Source: Promethearchaeota archaeon (GTDB taxonomy: Archaea > Asgardarchaeota > Lokiarchaeia > Sigyniarchaeales > SOKP01). From it: a stretch of DNA of 64,000 nucleotides. The stretch's first letter is position 1; the number at the start of each line of letters is the position of its first letter. The position numbers were made by a program, and so were the translations under genes. Positions 9,770 to 18,335 of this stretch are shown here, one piece after another. The DNA lies in assembly GCA_019058425.1 (NCBI GenBank), contig JAHPYZ010000001.1, positions 35,299-99,298 on the forward strand. The letters are read 5' to 3'. The notes below the pieces were generated by a model. The model was not told the DNA's origin. It searched no databases and saw nothing but the letters and a program-made list of their open reading frames with translations.

Positions 9770-11134
9770 ATGAGTGAAGAACAACGGTTTGGGAGACGTC
9801 AAAAATGGAGTTTTGGAATGGGAAGTTTTGCTCAGTGGTTTATAAATAGTGCTTTTAATATCTATGTTTTTACATATTATTTCACGGTTGTAGGATTACA
9901 TATTAATTGGTATGTGCTTGCTGCAGTACTGTGGACATTATGGAATGCATTTAATGATCCCCTTATCGGCTATTTATCAGATCGTACACACACTAAATGG
10001 GGACGCAGAAAACCTTATATAATGCTGGGTTTAATTCCTATGTTAATATTAGAAATTATAATTTGGCTTCCTCCGACAGGAAATGATTTTCAAACTTTTT
10101 TATATTTGCTTATTATGTTGATCTGTTATGATACATTCTATACAATGATTGCACTTCCATATGATAGCTTATTTCCAGAATTATATACAACAATAAAAGA
10201 AAGATCTGAAGTTAATACAATTAAACAAGTACTCTCTGTGGTAGGGCTACTTTTTGCTGCATTAGTACCGGGATTAGTTCTTGCGAATGAAGAAACACGA
10301 GGAACATATTTATTAAATGGAATTATCACTTCGACAATAATAGCAATTTCCTTAATAGTTTCTTTAAAATGGGGAGTAACTGAACGTAAAGAATTTAAAC
10401 TTGATTATCAGCATGAGTTCAAATTTTTTGGTAGTTTGAAGTACACAATGAAAAACAAAGGGTTTGTACTCTATACGGCTATGTTCTTTTTATATGAATA
10501 TGTATTATTGCTCCTTGCAACATTAGTTCAAATATTTGGTAGGCAAGTATTAAATATTGATGCATTCGACACTTCTTTGATAATGGGAATTATGTATATT
10601 GTTGGTGCGGTTTCTGTTGTTTTATGGAGATGGTTAGATATTAAAATTGGAAGTAAAAAAGGGTATGCTATTTCAATTGTTGCTTATTTCTTTGCCTCAT
10701 TGCCACTCATGTTTATAGATGCGTATGGATCAGTATTATTGATTGCTGCTTTAATGGGCATTGGATTTGGTGGGATGCTTTATTTTATCTATTTAATTAT
10801 AGCAGATGTTATTGATGATGATGAAATAAAAACGGGAGTTAGACGTGAAGGAGCATTTTTTGGAATAACAAACTTTTTTATGCGACTTTCAATGATAGTA
10901 TCAATAGTGACAATTGGTACGGTGTTTGCTCAAAGTGATTGGGGTGTATATGATCCTTTAATTGATGTTACCTTTGCTCTTAGGTTTCTATTTATTGTTA
11001 TCCCCGGTATTGCATTAGGCCTTACATTGATATGCTTGTACTTTTACCCTTTTACAAAATCCAAGGTTGGGGAGATTAAAGAGAAATTAATTGAACTTCA
11101 TAAAGAGAAGGGAGAAAAAGTAGAAGCAATTTAA
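9770..11134 (+). CDS. GPH/MelB-like MFS sugar or cation symporter
   Basis: About twelve hydrophobic segments and the GPH-family signature NAFNDPLIGYLSDRTHTKWGRRKPYI (quoted in parts: NDPLIGYLSDRT near the loop between TM2 and TM3, then WGRRKPYI) identify a glycoside-pentoside-hexuronide:cation symporter of typical length. A second family mark is the charged loop DVIDDDEIKTGVRREG in the second half. ATG 9770 has a GGTGA site upstream; a TTG at 9746 is a weaker choice. Substrate cannot be read from sequence; it need not be a sugar, and the methyltransferase genes 1.5 kb away make a methylated compound possible but unproven. Confidence 0.8.
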   Translation: MSEEQRFGRRQKWSFGMGSFAQWFINSAFNIYVFTYYFTVVGLHINWYVLAAVLWTLWNAFNDPLIGYLSDRTHTKWGRRKPYIMLGLIPMLILEIIIWLPPTGNDFQTFLYLLIMLICYDTFYTMIALPYDSLFPELYTTIKERSEVNTIKQVLSVVGLLFAALVPGLVLANEETRGTYLLNGIITSTIIAISLIVSLKWGVTERKEFKLDYQHEFKFFGSLKYTMKNKGFVLYTAMFFLYEYVLLLLATLVQIFGRQVLNIDAFDTSLIMGIMYIVGAVSVVLWRWLDIKIGSKKGYAISIVAYFFASLPLMFIDAYGSVLLIAALMGIGFGGMLYFIYLIIADVIDDDEIKTGVRREGAFFGITNFFMRLSMIVSIVTIGTVFAQSDWGVYDPLIDVTFALRFLFIVIPGIALGLTLICLYFYPFTKSKVGEIKEKLIELHKEKGEKVEAI

Positions 11135-11137
11135 TAA

Positions 11138-11146
11138 TTTTTTTTT
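11138..11146 (+). terminator. T-tract after the GPH transporter
   Basis: Nine Ts directly follow the stop codon at 11134. Archaeal RNA polymerase terminates on T-tracts without needing a hairpin; the convergent neighbour makes a terminator here reasonable. Confidence 0.4.
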
Positions 11147-11219
11147 CTATTGTTTTAAAAAGTTAAGTTAGAGAGATTAATACCTTTATTATTATAATAA
11201 TCATCTGAACCTGGTAAGG

Positions 11220-12497
11220 TTATATTTGTTCTAATGCCTGATCTAGATCATCTATTAAATCTTCCGGATCTTCTAATCCTACTGAGAATCTAAAGTGTCT
11301 TCTTGAAATATTCATAGATTTACGTTCCCAGGAAGCGAGATCTATACCCGTCATTAAAGATGTATATTCTATTAAAGAAGTTAAATCTCCTAATGATACA
11401 CCTACTTTTATTAATTTCAATAGCTCTATAAATTTGTTACTTGCTTCTACAGATTCCAGTTCAAATCCAATCATCCCACCAAAATCTTTCATTTGTTTCT
11501 TTGCAACAATATGATTTGGATGTGAAACTAAACCAGGATATTGGACAGTAGTAACCTTAGAATGATTCTCCAAATATTTAGCTATTTTCATGGCATTAGA
11601 GGAATGACGTGTCATTCGTAAACTAAGAGTTCTAATCCCTCGTAGTATTAACCAGGCATTAAATGGGCTGAGCACTTGACCTTGCGTTTCTTGCCAATAA
11701 TAACGAATATTCAAAATATCATTTTTAGGACCAATAACAGCTCCACCTAGGCAGTCACCATGTCCGTTGATATATTTAGTAAGACTCTCTATTACAAAAT
11801 CTGCTCCAAATTCGAGAGGTCGTTGGAGTGCTGGAGATGAAAATGTGTTATCTACTATACATTTACCCCCAACTTCATGGATTAGATCTGCGCATGCTTG
11901 TATATCTATTACATCTATAGTAGGATTTGAAGGTGATTCAAGAAAGAGAAATTTAGTATTATTATCAATTGATTTTTTTACTTCAGAAATATCACAGAGA
12001 TTGACCCTTCTGCATTCTATTCCCATTTGAGGATAAATTTTCGTGAGAAGTCGATAAATTCCTGTATATTGATTAACATGGATAAGTATATTCGGAATGA
12101 TTTCAGGATTAGATTGAGGTAACAAATTTTTGATTTTATTTGGTCGAATACGCTCAACACGTCGTTGTAACACACTTGAACACGCAAGGTGGACAGCACC
12201 CATTCCAGAAGCAACTGAAATTGCGCTTTCTCCTCCATGCAAAGTAGCTAATTTATTATCTAAAGCAAAAAGAGTGGGATTTTCAGTACGTGAATAATAA
12301 TAATGATTTTTAAAAAATTCGCTTGAAGTAGAATAAGTGTAGGATTTTGTAGCATAAATTGGGATCCTTAGGCTATTTGAAGTTTCTGGATAAGGATCTT
12401 CTCCCGCACGAATTAATTGAGTATCAAATCTGAGTTTATCCCATTTACTACGATTTTCTTGATTAAGCTCCTGAACAGTTTTCTTCTTTTCTGACAT
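11220..12497 (-). CDS. Cys/Met-metabolism PLP enzyme (cystathionine gamma-synthase / methionine gamma-lyase family)
   Basis: Fold-type I PLP enzyme of normal length (425 aa). PLP-phosphate region SVASGMGAVHLACSS, aspartate in GGKCIVDNTFSSP, and the Schiff-base lysine in SLTKYINGHGDCLGGA are all present. The C-terminal region has the family's FSVGLEDPEDLIDDL. Members act on cysteine, homocysteine, methionine or O-acylhomoserine, and the exact reaction cannot be chosen by eye. It is divergent from the corrinoid/MttB pair, sharing a 133-base promoter region, so a link to methyl or sulfur metabolism is suggestive. Confidence 0.85.
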   Translation of the reverse strand: MSEKKKTVQELNQENRSKWDKLRFDTQLIRAGEDPYPETSNSLRIPIYATKSYTYSTSSEFFKNHYYYSRTENPTLFALDNKLATLHGGESAISVASGMGAVHLACSSVLQRRVERIRPNKIKNLLPQSNPEIIPNILIHVNQYTGIYRLLTKIYPQMGIECRRVNLCDISEVKKSIDNNTKFLFLESPSNPTIDVIDIQACADLIHEVGGKCIVDNTFSSPALQRPLEFGADFVIESLTKYINGHGDCLGGAVIGPKNDILNIRYYWQETQGQVLSPFNAWLILRGIRTLSLRMTRHSSNAMKIAKYLENHSKVTTVQYPGLVSHPNHIVAKKQMKDFGGMIGFELESVEASNKFIELLKLIKVGVSLGDLTSLIEYTSLMTGIDLASWERKSMNISRRHFRFSVGLEDPEDLIDDLDQALEQI

Positions 12498-12630
12498 GAT
12501 TTTCCCATTATTCAGTTATTTTATAATTTTTTACAGCTATGATTTCTCAATAATTAATCCTAAGATAAACTTTTTTACAAATTTTCAATTATAGAAAGGA
12601 TAGTGATTATTAATATAAATTGAGTTAAAA

Positions 12631-13281
12631 ATGGCAATAGAAGAAAAAATAAAAGAATTTGTCGTAGAATGGGATGAAGAGGGATTAAAAGAATTATGTC
12701 GTAGCACTCTTGAAAGTAATGAAGCGACACCAGCAGAATTATTGAAAATCATTGGAAAAGTAATGCAATTTGTAGGAAAGCAATTTGAAGAGGAAGAAAT
12801 TTTTCTTCCAGATTTAGTAGGATCAGCAAATGTTGTGAAAAATACCATTGATGAAATACTAGATCCCGCCATTAAAAAGTTAGGTGGGAGCAAAGAAACT
12901 CTTGGAAAAATTGTTATTGGTACAGTTGAGGGTGATGTTCATAGTATTGGTAAGGATCTTGTGGGAAGCTTTCTTTTTTCTAACGGTTTTGAAGTATTCA
13001 ATTTGGGTGAAGAAGTTTCAGCATCTAGATTTGTAGATAAGGCAGAGGAGGTTGGAGCCCAAGTTATTGGTCTGTCATCTTTATTAACAATGTCCATGGG
13101 ATTTCAGCGAGAGGTTATAACGGAACTTGATAAGAGAAATTTAAGAGATAAATATAAAGTGATCATTGGAGGGTCTCCGACATCTATTGAATATGCAAAT
13201 GAAATTGGTGCAGATGGATGGGCTGATGATGCTATTGAATCAGTTAAGCTAGTAAAAAAACTATTAGGAGTTAATAATTAA
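12631..13281 (+). CDS. Corrinoid protein, MtbC/MttC-like methyltransferase partner
   Basis: Two domains: an N-terminal helical cap (residues 1-90) and a C-terminal cobalamin-binding Rossmann domain with the base-off lower-ligand motif DVHSIG (102-107; DxHxxG), GLSSLLT, and IIGGSPTS. These proteins carry the methyl group on cobalamin between a substrate-specific methyltransferase and a second methyltransferase acting on coenzyme M or tetrahydro(methano)pterin. It lies 14 bases before the MttB-family gene, which is its expected partner. No reactivation ATPase or MtbA-like second methyltransferase is in the window. Confidence 0.9.
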   Translation: MAIEEKIKEFVVEWDEEGLKELCRSTLESNEATPAELLKIIGKVMQFVGKQFEEEEIFLPDLVGSANVVKNTIDEILDPAIKKLGGSKETLGKIVIGTVEGDVHSIGKDLVGSFLFSNGFEVFNLGEEVSASRFVDKAEEVGAQVIGLSSLLTMSMGFQREVITELDKRNLRDKYKVIIGGSPTSIEYANEIGADGWADDAIESVKLVKKLLGVNN

Positions 13282-13295
13282 GAGTTGCTTTTTAA

Positions 13296-14822
13296 ATGAA
13301 ATTTAAAAGAATTGAAGTTCTTTCGAGTGATGAAATAGAAGCTATCCATTCTTCAACTTTAACAATCCTCACAAAAATCGGAATTAAAATAGATTCACCG
13401 TCTGCGAGAACTTTGTTAAAGGAATATGGAGCATTAATTGACAATAATACCCTCTTTGTTAGACTCCCAGAGTCTTTAATTAAAGAAAAACTAAAGGAAG
13501 TACCAGATTCCTTTAAATTGCATGGACCAGATGGTAAATTTAATTTTGAGGTTAATACAAATTCTACTCAATTTGCCACTATCGGAACACCAGTAAAGAT
13601 TTATGACCCGAGTAAAAAGAGCGGTGTCAGAAAAACTGTTTTAGCAGATACAATCAAACAGATTAGGATTGTTGATTCTTTAAAAAATATTAACTGCTCC
13701 CATGTTGATGTTTGGCCTAATGATGTTAATTATCTCTCTCTCCACGGACATTGTATTTATCAATGGGTCCATAATACTCGAAAACCTTATGGACTTGGAT
13801 GTTTAGGAAGAGTAGCAAGCCAAGATATGATGAATATGGCATCTATCATTGTTGGAAGTGAGGAAGAACTCATTAAAAACCCTCGTTTTGTAGGGTTCAT
13901 GAACCCAACAAGTCCTCTTTATCTCCCTCAATTGATGACAAATGGTCTTGAAATATTTGCTAAATGTAAGCAACCAACAATAATAGCCCCAGAAGCTTTA
14001 GCTGGGGCAACTGCACCCGTGACTTTAGCAGGGCTGATAACTCAAATAAATGCAGAAATCATCGGGGGAATTATTTTAGCCCAACTATATAATTCTGGAG
14101 CTCCAGTATTTTTCGGTACAGTTTCCACTATTACAGATATGAAATCTGGGAATGCCGCATTAGGTTCAATTGAAACAGGACTCATTACAACTGCAATTGC
14201 TCAGATGGCTCGATATTACAATATTCCCTCAAGAGGTCCCGGAGGTATTACAGATTCAAAAGTACTAGATGTCCAATGTGGTTTTGAACGATTACAAACA
14301 TTATTAATTGCGGCACAGGCAGGAATTAATTATATCACATGCGCTGGTACACTCGAAGAGACGTTGGTAGAAGCACTAGAACTTCTGGTTATTGATGATG
14401 AGTTAGTAGATATTGTAAAACGTCTACTGAAAGGAGTAAATGTAAACGAAGATACATTAGGATTAGATGTTATAGAAAAAGTAGCTTTAAATCCAAAAAA
14501 GGGAGTAAATTTCCTAGGTGAAGCTCATACTCGCAAATTTATGAGAGATGAATTATTTATACCTTCTCTAATTGATAGAAATCGGCGTTCAACATGGCGT
14601 AAAAAAGGATCAATGGATATAATTACTAGAGCTGGAATGAAGGTAGAACAAATTCTCAAATCCTTTAATCCTCCACAAGTTGATAACGATATTGAAAGTA
14701 AACTTTTAGAATATATAAAAGAAGTTGAAGCAAGAACTTTAGATTACTATCGAAAAGCTGAAGGAATATCTACTGGAACAGTATCTCTCCCAGGTACAGA
14801 AATAGATGTAAAAGACATTTAA
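13296..14822 (+). CDS. MttB-family corrinoid methyltransferase lacking pyrrolysine
   Basis: The whole 508-residue reading frame aligns by feel with the trimethylamine methyltransferase (MttB) superfamily, including the Gly-rich segment PSRGPGGITDSKVLDVQ and the end region with WRKKGS. There is no in-frame TAG, and TAG is a normal stop in several neighbouring genes, so this is the non-pyrrolysine branch that includes glycine-betaine methyltransferase MtgB. Such enzymes demethylate betaine, carnitine or related quaternary amines; the actual substrate here is unknown. Co-transcribed with the corrinoid protein and ends with a 4-base convergent overlap with the DedA-like gene. Confidence 0.85.
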   Translation: MKFKRIEVLSSDEIEAIHSSTLTILTKIGIKIDSPSARTLLKEYGALIDNNTLFVRLPESLIKEKLKEVPDSFKLHGPDGKFNFEVNTNSTQFATIGTPVKIYDPSKKSGVRKTVLADTIKQIRIVDSLKNINCSHVDVWPNDVNYLSLHGHCIYQWVHNTRKPYGLGCLGRVASQDMMNMASIIVGSEEELIKNPRFVGFMNPTSPLYLPQLMTNGLEIFAKCKQPTIIAPEALAGATAPVTLAGLITQINAEIIGGIILAQLYNSGAPVFFGTVSTITDMKSGNAALGSIETGLITTAIAQMARYYNIPSRGPGGITDSKVLDVQCGFERLQTLLIAAQAGINYITCAGTLEETLVEALELLVIDDELVDIVKRLLKGVNVNEDTLGLDVIEKVALNPKKGVNFLGEAHTRKFMRDELFIPSLIDRNRRSTWRKKGSMDIITRAGMKVEQILKSFNPPQVDNDIESKLLEYIKEVEARTLDYYRKAEGISTGTVSLPGTEIDVKDI

Positions 14823-15532
14823 TTTTGTTTTCTTTTTTCTTTAACCTTTTGAAGGATATCTATTATATTTACCCTTAACATTAGATATACTGTGATTACA
14901 GTGAAATATAAAGTTATTATACTAAATATCCAATTTTCTCCTCCTAAGAACATACAAATGTTTAGTAAATTGTAAGCAAATACAAGCATTAATCCAAGTT
15001 TTCCGAACCATACCCAAAAGATAGTCTTTTTTACATCATATTTTATTAATCCCAATGGTACTGTTATCATATCATCATTTAAAGGGGTAAGTCCAAAAAG
15101 ATATATGAGAAAGGGGGCAATCTTTGGATGATCGACTAAATATTGTTGATATTTCTTTAAATTTTCATTTCTTTCTATTGAAACTAATTCAGAAGTTCCC
15201 CTTCCAACTATATACCCGCCCATCTCTCCAACTAAACATCCTAGTGAAGCAGTAAATCCAACCAATAACGGAACAAAAATATTTAATTCTCGGAAAGGTT
15301 GAGCACTAAAACATACTACAAAAGTATATGGTGTAGGAACTGGAAGTAGATTTCCAATCATACAGATGAAAAAAGTAATGAGGAGTCCAGAACTTAAATC
15401 CTGAAATTGTGGATACATTGAAATATTTTCTATCGCTTCTCTATGAGAAGAATTTACTAAAAGATCTAAAGATAGAATTGTTAAAATTATAAATGTAATA
15501 ACAAAGATAATATCGATTTTTTTCAGTTCCAA
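14819..15532 (-). CDS. DedA/VTT-type membrane protein
   Basis: About six hydrophobic segments. The VTT/SNARE-associated signature appears in GNLLPVPTPYTFVV followed by GFTASLGCLVGEMGGYIVGRG (the G...E....GRG element typical of DedA), then the re-entrant second half with FLIYLFGLTPLNDDM. Family members in bacteria, archaea and eukaryotes (TMEM41B/VMP1) help move lipids between membrane leaflets. The 237-residue length is typical. The 3' end overlaps the MttB-like gene by four bases. Confidence 0.7.
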   Translation of the reverse strand: MELKKIDIIFVITFIILTILSLDLLVNSSHREAIENISMYPQFQDLSSGLLITFFICMIGNLLPVPTPYTFVVCFSAQPFRELNIFVPLLVGFTASLGCLVGEMGGYIVGRGTSELVSIERNENLKKYQQYLVDHPKIAPFLIYLFGLTPLNDDMITVPLGLIKYDVKKTIFWVWFGKLGLMLVFAYNLLNICMFLGGENWIFSIITLYFTVITVYLMLRVNIIDILQKVKEKRKQN

Positions 15533-15604
15533 TTTAAATTACACACTTTTCAATGATGATTTAGGTAAAGGATTTTGAATTAAATATTTAATTATTTAAG
15601 TAAA

Positions 15605-15754
15605 CTAACTAGAAAGTATTACAAAAAGAATCGAAAGTATAATACTCACTAAAAGTATTATCATAACCAACAAACCGAGAAATTTTTTTTTCCTTTGTCT
15701 CTTTTTTACCATAGATTTACGCTGTGGAGTTGGTCTTCGTCTAACATGGGACAT
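15605..15754 (-). CDS. Basic single-pass membrane microprotein, 49 aa
   Basis: The reverse strand reads ATG at 15754 to TAG at 15605-15607. The first 25 residues are strongly basic (MSHVRRRPTPQRKSMVKKRQ then RKKK), followed by one ~22-residue hydrophobic helix (FLGLLVMIILLVSIIL...) and a short Ser tail. The layout resembles Sec61-beta/SecG-like tail-anchored proteins, but I see no family signature, so this is only a structural analogy. It lies between the DedA-like and gelsolin-like genes on the same strand, 32 bases downstream of the latter. Confidence 0.6.
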   Translation of the reverse strand: MSHVRRRPTPQRKSMVKKRQRKKKFLGLLVMIILLVSIILSILFVILSS

Positions 15755-15786
15755 TATTTTCTACCGCACTAGGAATAGGTTTGGAA

Positions 15787-16470
15787 TTAATTATCTTTTC
15801 TCTCGGATTTTTGTAGAAGTTCAGTTAAAACAACATTATTATAAGAGAAAAGCATTCTAGGGATATAACTTTCAGCTAAATATGGACCATCCTCAATTTC
15901 TTCTTTTAATGGGAAGAGTTTTTTCTCTTTAATTACAGATCCTAAATAATTTCTATCATATTCTTTATAGCCAAACACTTTATTTTTGACTATGACCATC
16001 TTTCGTTCATATCCTTCAGGAACTCCCGCTTTTTCAAGAAGTAATAGTATCTTTTCTCTAGACAATGATTCAATCAATTCTAAATCTTCAGCAGTTTCTT
16101 TATATGCAGGTCCAGTTTGGACTTCCTCATAATCAGGCTCTTCCTCTAACTTTGCAGCTACTTTGAAACCTAAAGTCTCGTTACCCTCATCAACAGCAGA
16201 AATTTTAAAACCAATACCATACCTGTCTCTAATACTAGGTGCTAATTTAGCGGCTATGAATTTCATCCTCGTAGTTGTATTGCTTCCATGCCAAATCCAG
16301 ACTCTATATCGAGAGGGATCAACAAAAAGAAGTATGAAATCTGGATCTAATAATTCAGTTATCTCAATATCTTCTTCTAACTCTAATTCTTGGAACTCAT
16401 TCAATTGATCATTGTATTGGAAAACGATTATTTTCTCTTTTTCTTCTTCTGGGAACTCTTCTTCTGGCAT
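15787..16470 (-). CDS. Single gelsolin-like domain protein
   Basis: After an acidic N-terminus, residues ~30-110 carry a gelsolin-repeat pattern: a strand (DFILLFVDPSRYRVWIWHGS), a long helix (TRMKFIAAKLAPSIRD), then a strand ending in VDEGNETLGF, matching the family's W-x-G ... A ... v-x-x-G-x-E-x-x-x-F layout. Gelsolin and villin repeats bind actin and calcium; Asgard archaea are known to encode one- and two-repeat versions acting on Asgard actin. The C-terminal ~90 residues are unassigned. ATG 16470 is preferred to a TTG four codons upstream. Confidence 0.75.
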   Translation of the reverse strand: MPEEEFPEEEKEKIIVFQYNDQLNEFQELELEEDIEITELLDPDFILLFVDPSRYRVWIWHGSNTTTRMKFIAAKLAPSIRDRYGIGFKISAVDEGNETLGFKVAAKLEEEPDYEEVQTGPAYKETAEDLELIESLSREKILLLLEKAGVPEGYERKMVIVKNKVFGYKEYDRNYLGSVIKEKKLFPLKEEIEDGPYLAESYIPRMLFSYNNVVLTELLQKSERKDN

Positions 16471-16552
16471 GATACTAATCAAACGGTTTTCTATTTATAA
16501 TACTATATAATTTTACTACTATATTATTATTTTGACTTTCACAAATAAAAAG

Positions 16553-16637
16553 TGCGGGAAGGGAGATTTGAACTCCCGAACTCCTACGAGAATGGGTTCT
16601 GAGCCCATCGCCTTTGACCAAACTTGGCAATTCCCGC
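16553..16637 (-). tRNA. tRNA-Leu(CAG)
   Basis: The reverse strand folds as a class II tRNA: acceptor GCGGGAA paired with TTCCCGC, D-arm with GCC/GGC, anticodon stem ATGGG/CCCAT enclosing loop CTCAGAA (anticodon CAG), a long variable arm, and T-arm GGGAG/CTCCC with loop TTCAAAT. CCA is not encoded; the gene ends with discriminator A and then a run of T on the transcribed strand, a likely terminator. No intron is visible. Confidence 0.95.
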
Positions 16638-16708
16638 GAAATTTTTGTAATTAGCCAAGATAACTTATTTTTTTAAATAATAATTATTTAAAATTCCTAA
16701 AAATTTTA

Positions 16709-17371
16709 ATGATTACTTTTAAATTTGTTTCCACCTCCCGAAAAATGCAAGTACTGATAGATAAAATTCTGAAGCTGAAACCAAGTGAAGTTAAAAATTT
16801 AGTTGATGCTCGTATTAAGGAATTTAGTGAATTTAAAAACCACTCTATCCATATAATATTTAATGAGTTATGTTTTTGTATTACTACCGCAAATTGCAGT
16901 GCAGAACGATGTATTGATGTTCAGAAAAGGATGGGTGATGGATTTCTTACACTTTCTGAAACAGAACTTGCATCTAAGTTAAAGGAGTATAAATATAGAT
17001 TTCCTAATGTGCGGTCCAAATATATCTTTGAAGCTAGAAAGAAAATTGGACAGTTAGAAAACATAATAAAATCTGAATATGAGGAACAAATTTTGAGAGA
17101 ATGGATTGTAAAAAACATAAAAGGGATTGGGTATAAAGAAGCTAGCCATTTCTTGAGAAATATTGGATATAATAATTTAGCGATAATTGATTTTCACATT
17201 ATCGATCTTTTAGTTGAAAATAATCTAATTAAAAGACCAAAAACCTTAACAAAAACTAAATATCTTGAAATTGAAGAAATATTAAAAGAAATTGGAACTA
17301 GGCTAAAAATGAATTTAGCTGAATTAGACTTATATTTATGGTATTTAGAAACGGGAAAAATTCTTAAATAG
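16709..17371 (+). CDS. N-glycosylase/DNA lyase, archaeal Ogg2 type
   Basis: Helix-hairpin-helix DNA glycosylase of 220 residues. Family landmarks: FNELCFCITTANCSAERC near residue 50, RFPNVRSKYIFEAR, the HhH with catalytic lysine in IKGIGYKEASHFLRNIGY, the catalytic aspartate in LAIIDFHI, and the end LAELDLYLWYLETGKILK. Ogg2 removes 8-oxoguanine and cleaves the strand. A second ATG twelve codons in is an alternative start; the first twelve residues are not obviously conserved. Confidence 0.9.
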   Translation: MITFKFVSTSRKMQVLIDKILKLKPSEVKNLVDARIKEFSEFKNHSIHIIFNELCFCITTANCSAERCIDVQKRMGDGFLTLSETELASKLKEYKYRFPNVRSKYIFEARKKIGQLENIIKSEYEEQILREWIVKNIKGIGYKEASHFLRNIGYNNLAIIDFHIIDLLVENNLIKRPKTLTKTKYLEIEEILKEIGTRLKMNLAELDLYLWYLETGKILK

Positions 17372-17421
17372 TTAATATATTTAAACTTCAAATAAAAAAT
17401 AAAAATAAAAAGGGTAATTAA

Positions 17422-18078
17422 ATGGATCCTACTTGCCACAAATGTAATAGTAGAAGTTTTTGCACCTTAGGGAAGCCTAATAAAAACATGGAAAATTGTC
17501 CTATGATTTTGAGTCCTGAAATTGAAGATGAGGCACTAAAACTTTACAAAACTAATGAGAATATAAAAAAAACCACAAAAATAGCATCTATTATAGAAGC
17601 ATCAGGATATATTCATTGGCCTCGCTTAAAAGATACAATAGAATTTGCCAAAGGAATGGGTTATAGAAAAATCGGATTAGCATTTTGTGTTGGTTTACAA
17701 AAAGAAGCAAAGAAAACAGCAGAAATCTTAATTGAATACAATTTTGATGTATGTTCAGTGTGCTGTAAAAACGGAGCAATTAAAAAAACGGATCTTAAAG
17801 TTCCTGAAGAATATACTATCTTCTCTAAAACAGGATATCCTCTTGGATTTGTTTCATGTAATCCAGTTGCTCAAGCATTATTGTTAAACAAAGCTAAAAC
17901 AGAAATGAATTTGATTATTGGTTTATGTGTCGGACATGATATTACCTTTACTCAACTCTCAAATGCCCCAGTTAGCACTCTAATTGCAAAAGATAGATCT
18001 AATCCTCATAATCCTGCAGCCGTTTTATACACATCATATGGAGATTCTTATTTTGCAAAAGACCTTAGAATGAAATGA
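17422..18078 (+). CDS. DUF1847 metal-binding protein
   Basis: The N-terminus has a cysteine cluster (CHKCNSRSFC ... ENCPM), and the rest is an alpha/beta domain with conserved-looking CVGLQKEAKKTAEIL, SVCCK, SCNPVAQALLLN, and GLCVGHDITF. This matches the DUF1847 family, usually annotated as a metal-binding protein of unknown function. It follows the Ogg2 gene by 50 bases on the same strand. The Cys residues along the chain suggest a metal or Fe-S centre (inference). Confidence 0.8.
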   Translation: MDPTCHKCNSRSFCTLGKPNKNMENCPMILSPEIEDEALKLYKTNENIKKTTKIASIIEASGYIHWPRLKDTIEFAKGMGYRKIGLAFCVGLQKEAKKTAEILIEYNFDVCSVCCKNGAIKKTDLKVPEEYTIFSKTGYPLGFVSCNPVAQALLLNKAKTEMNLIIGLCVGHDITFTQLSNAPVSTLIAKDRSNPHNPAAVLYTSYGDSYFAKDLRMK

Positions 18079-18335
18079 ATATAAAAGAAAGAAAATTAAA
18101 CGATAATATTTTACATCTCTTTAATAACCAATTAAACTTAAATAATAAAGTGTGAAGTTCAACATTAAGAATTAGTGTGAAAAAGAAGTGATTTAAAGTA
18201 AGATATCCAAATATAGTTATTGAATTAATTAAACAACTGCCTGAGGAACACTTTGGGTTAATAAAACTACTTAAAAAAAATTATAAAAAGATTAATTTTG
18301 AGAAATTAAAACCTTTTAATTCTGAAAGTGAGTTA

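Noticed and set aside
13296..14822. Possible pyrrolysine codon in the MttB-like gene
   Set aside because: No in-frame TAG; the stop is TAA and TAG is used as a stop in neighbours.
9770..14822. A single betaine-use operon from the GPH transporter to MttB
   Set aside because: The PLP enzyme between them is on the other strand and GPH members usually move sugars, so a functional link is not supported by sequence.
18189..18191. TGA as selenocysteine in the TPR gene
   Set aside because: TPR proteins are not selenoproteins, and no SECIS-like structure was evident; mutation or sequence error is simpler.
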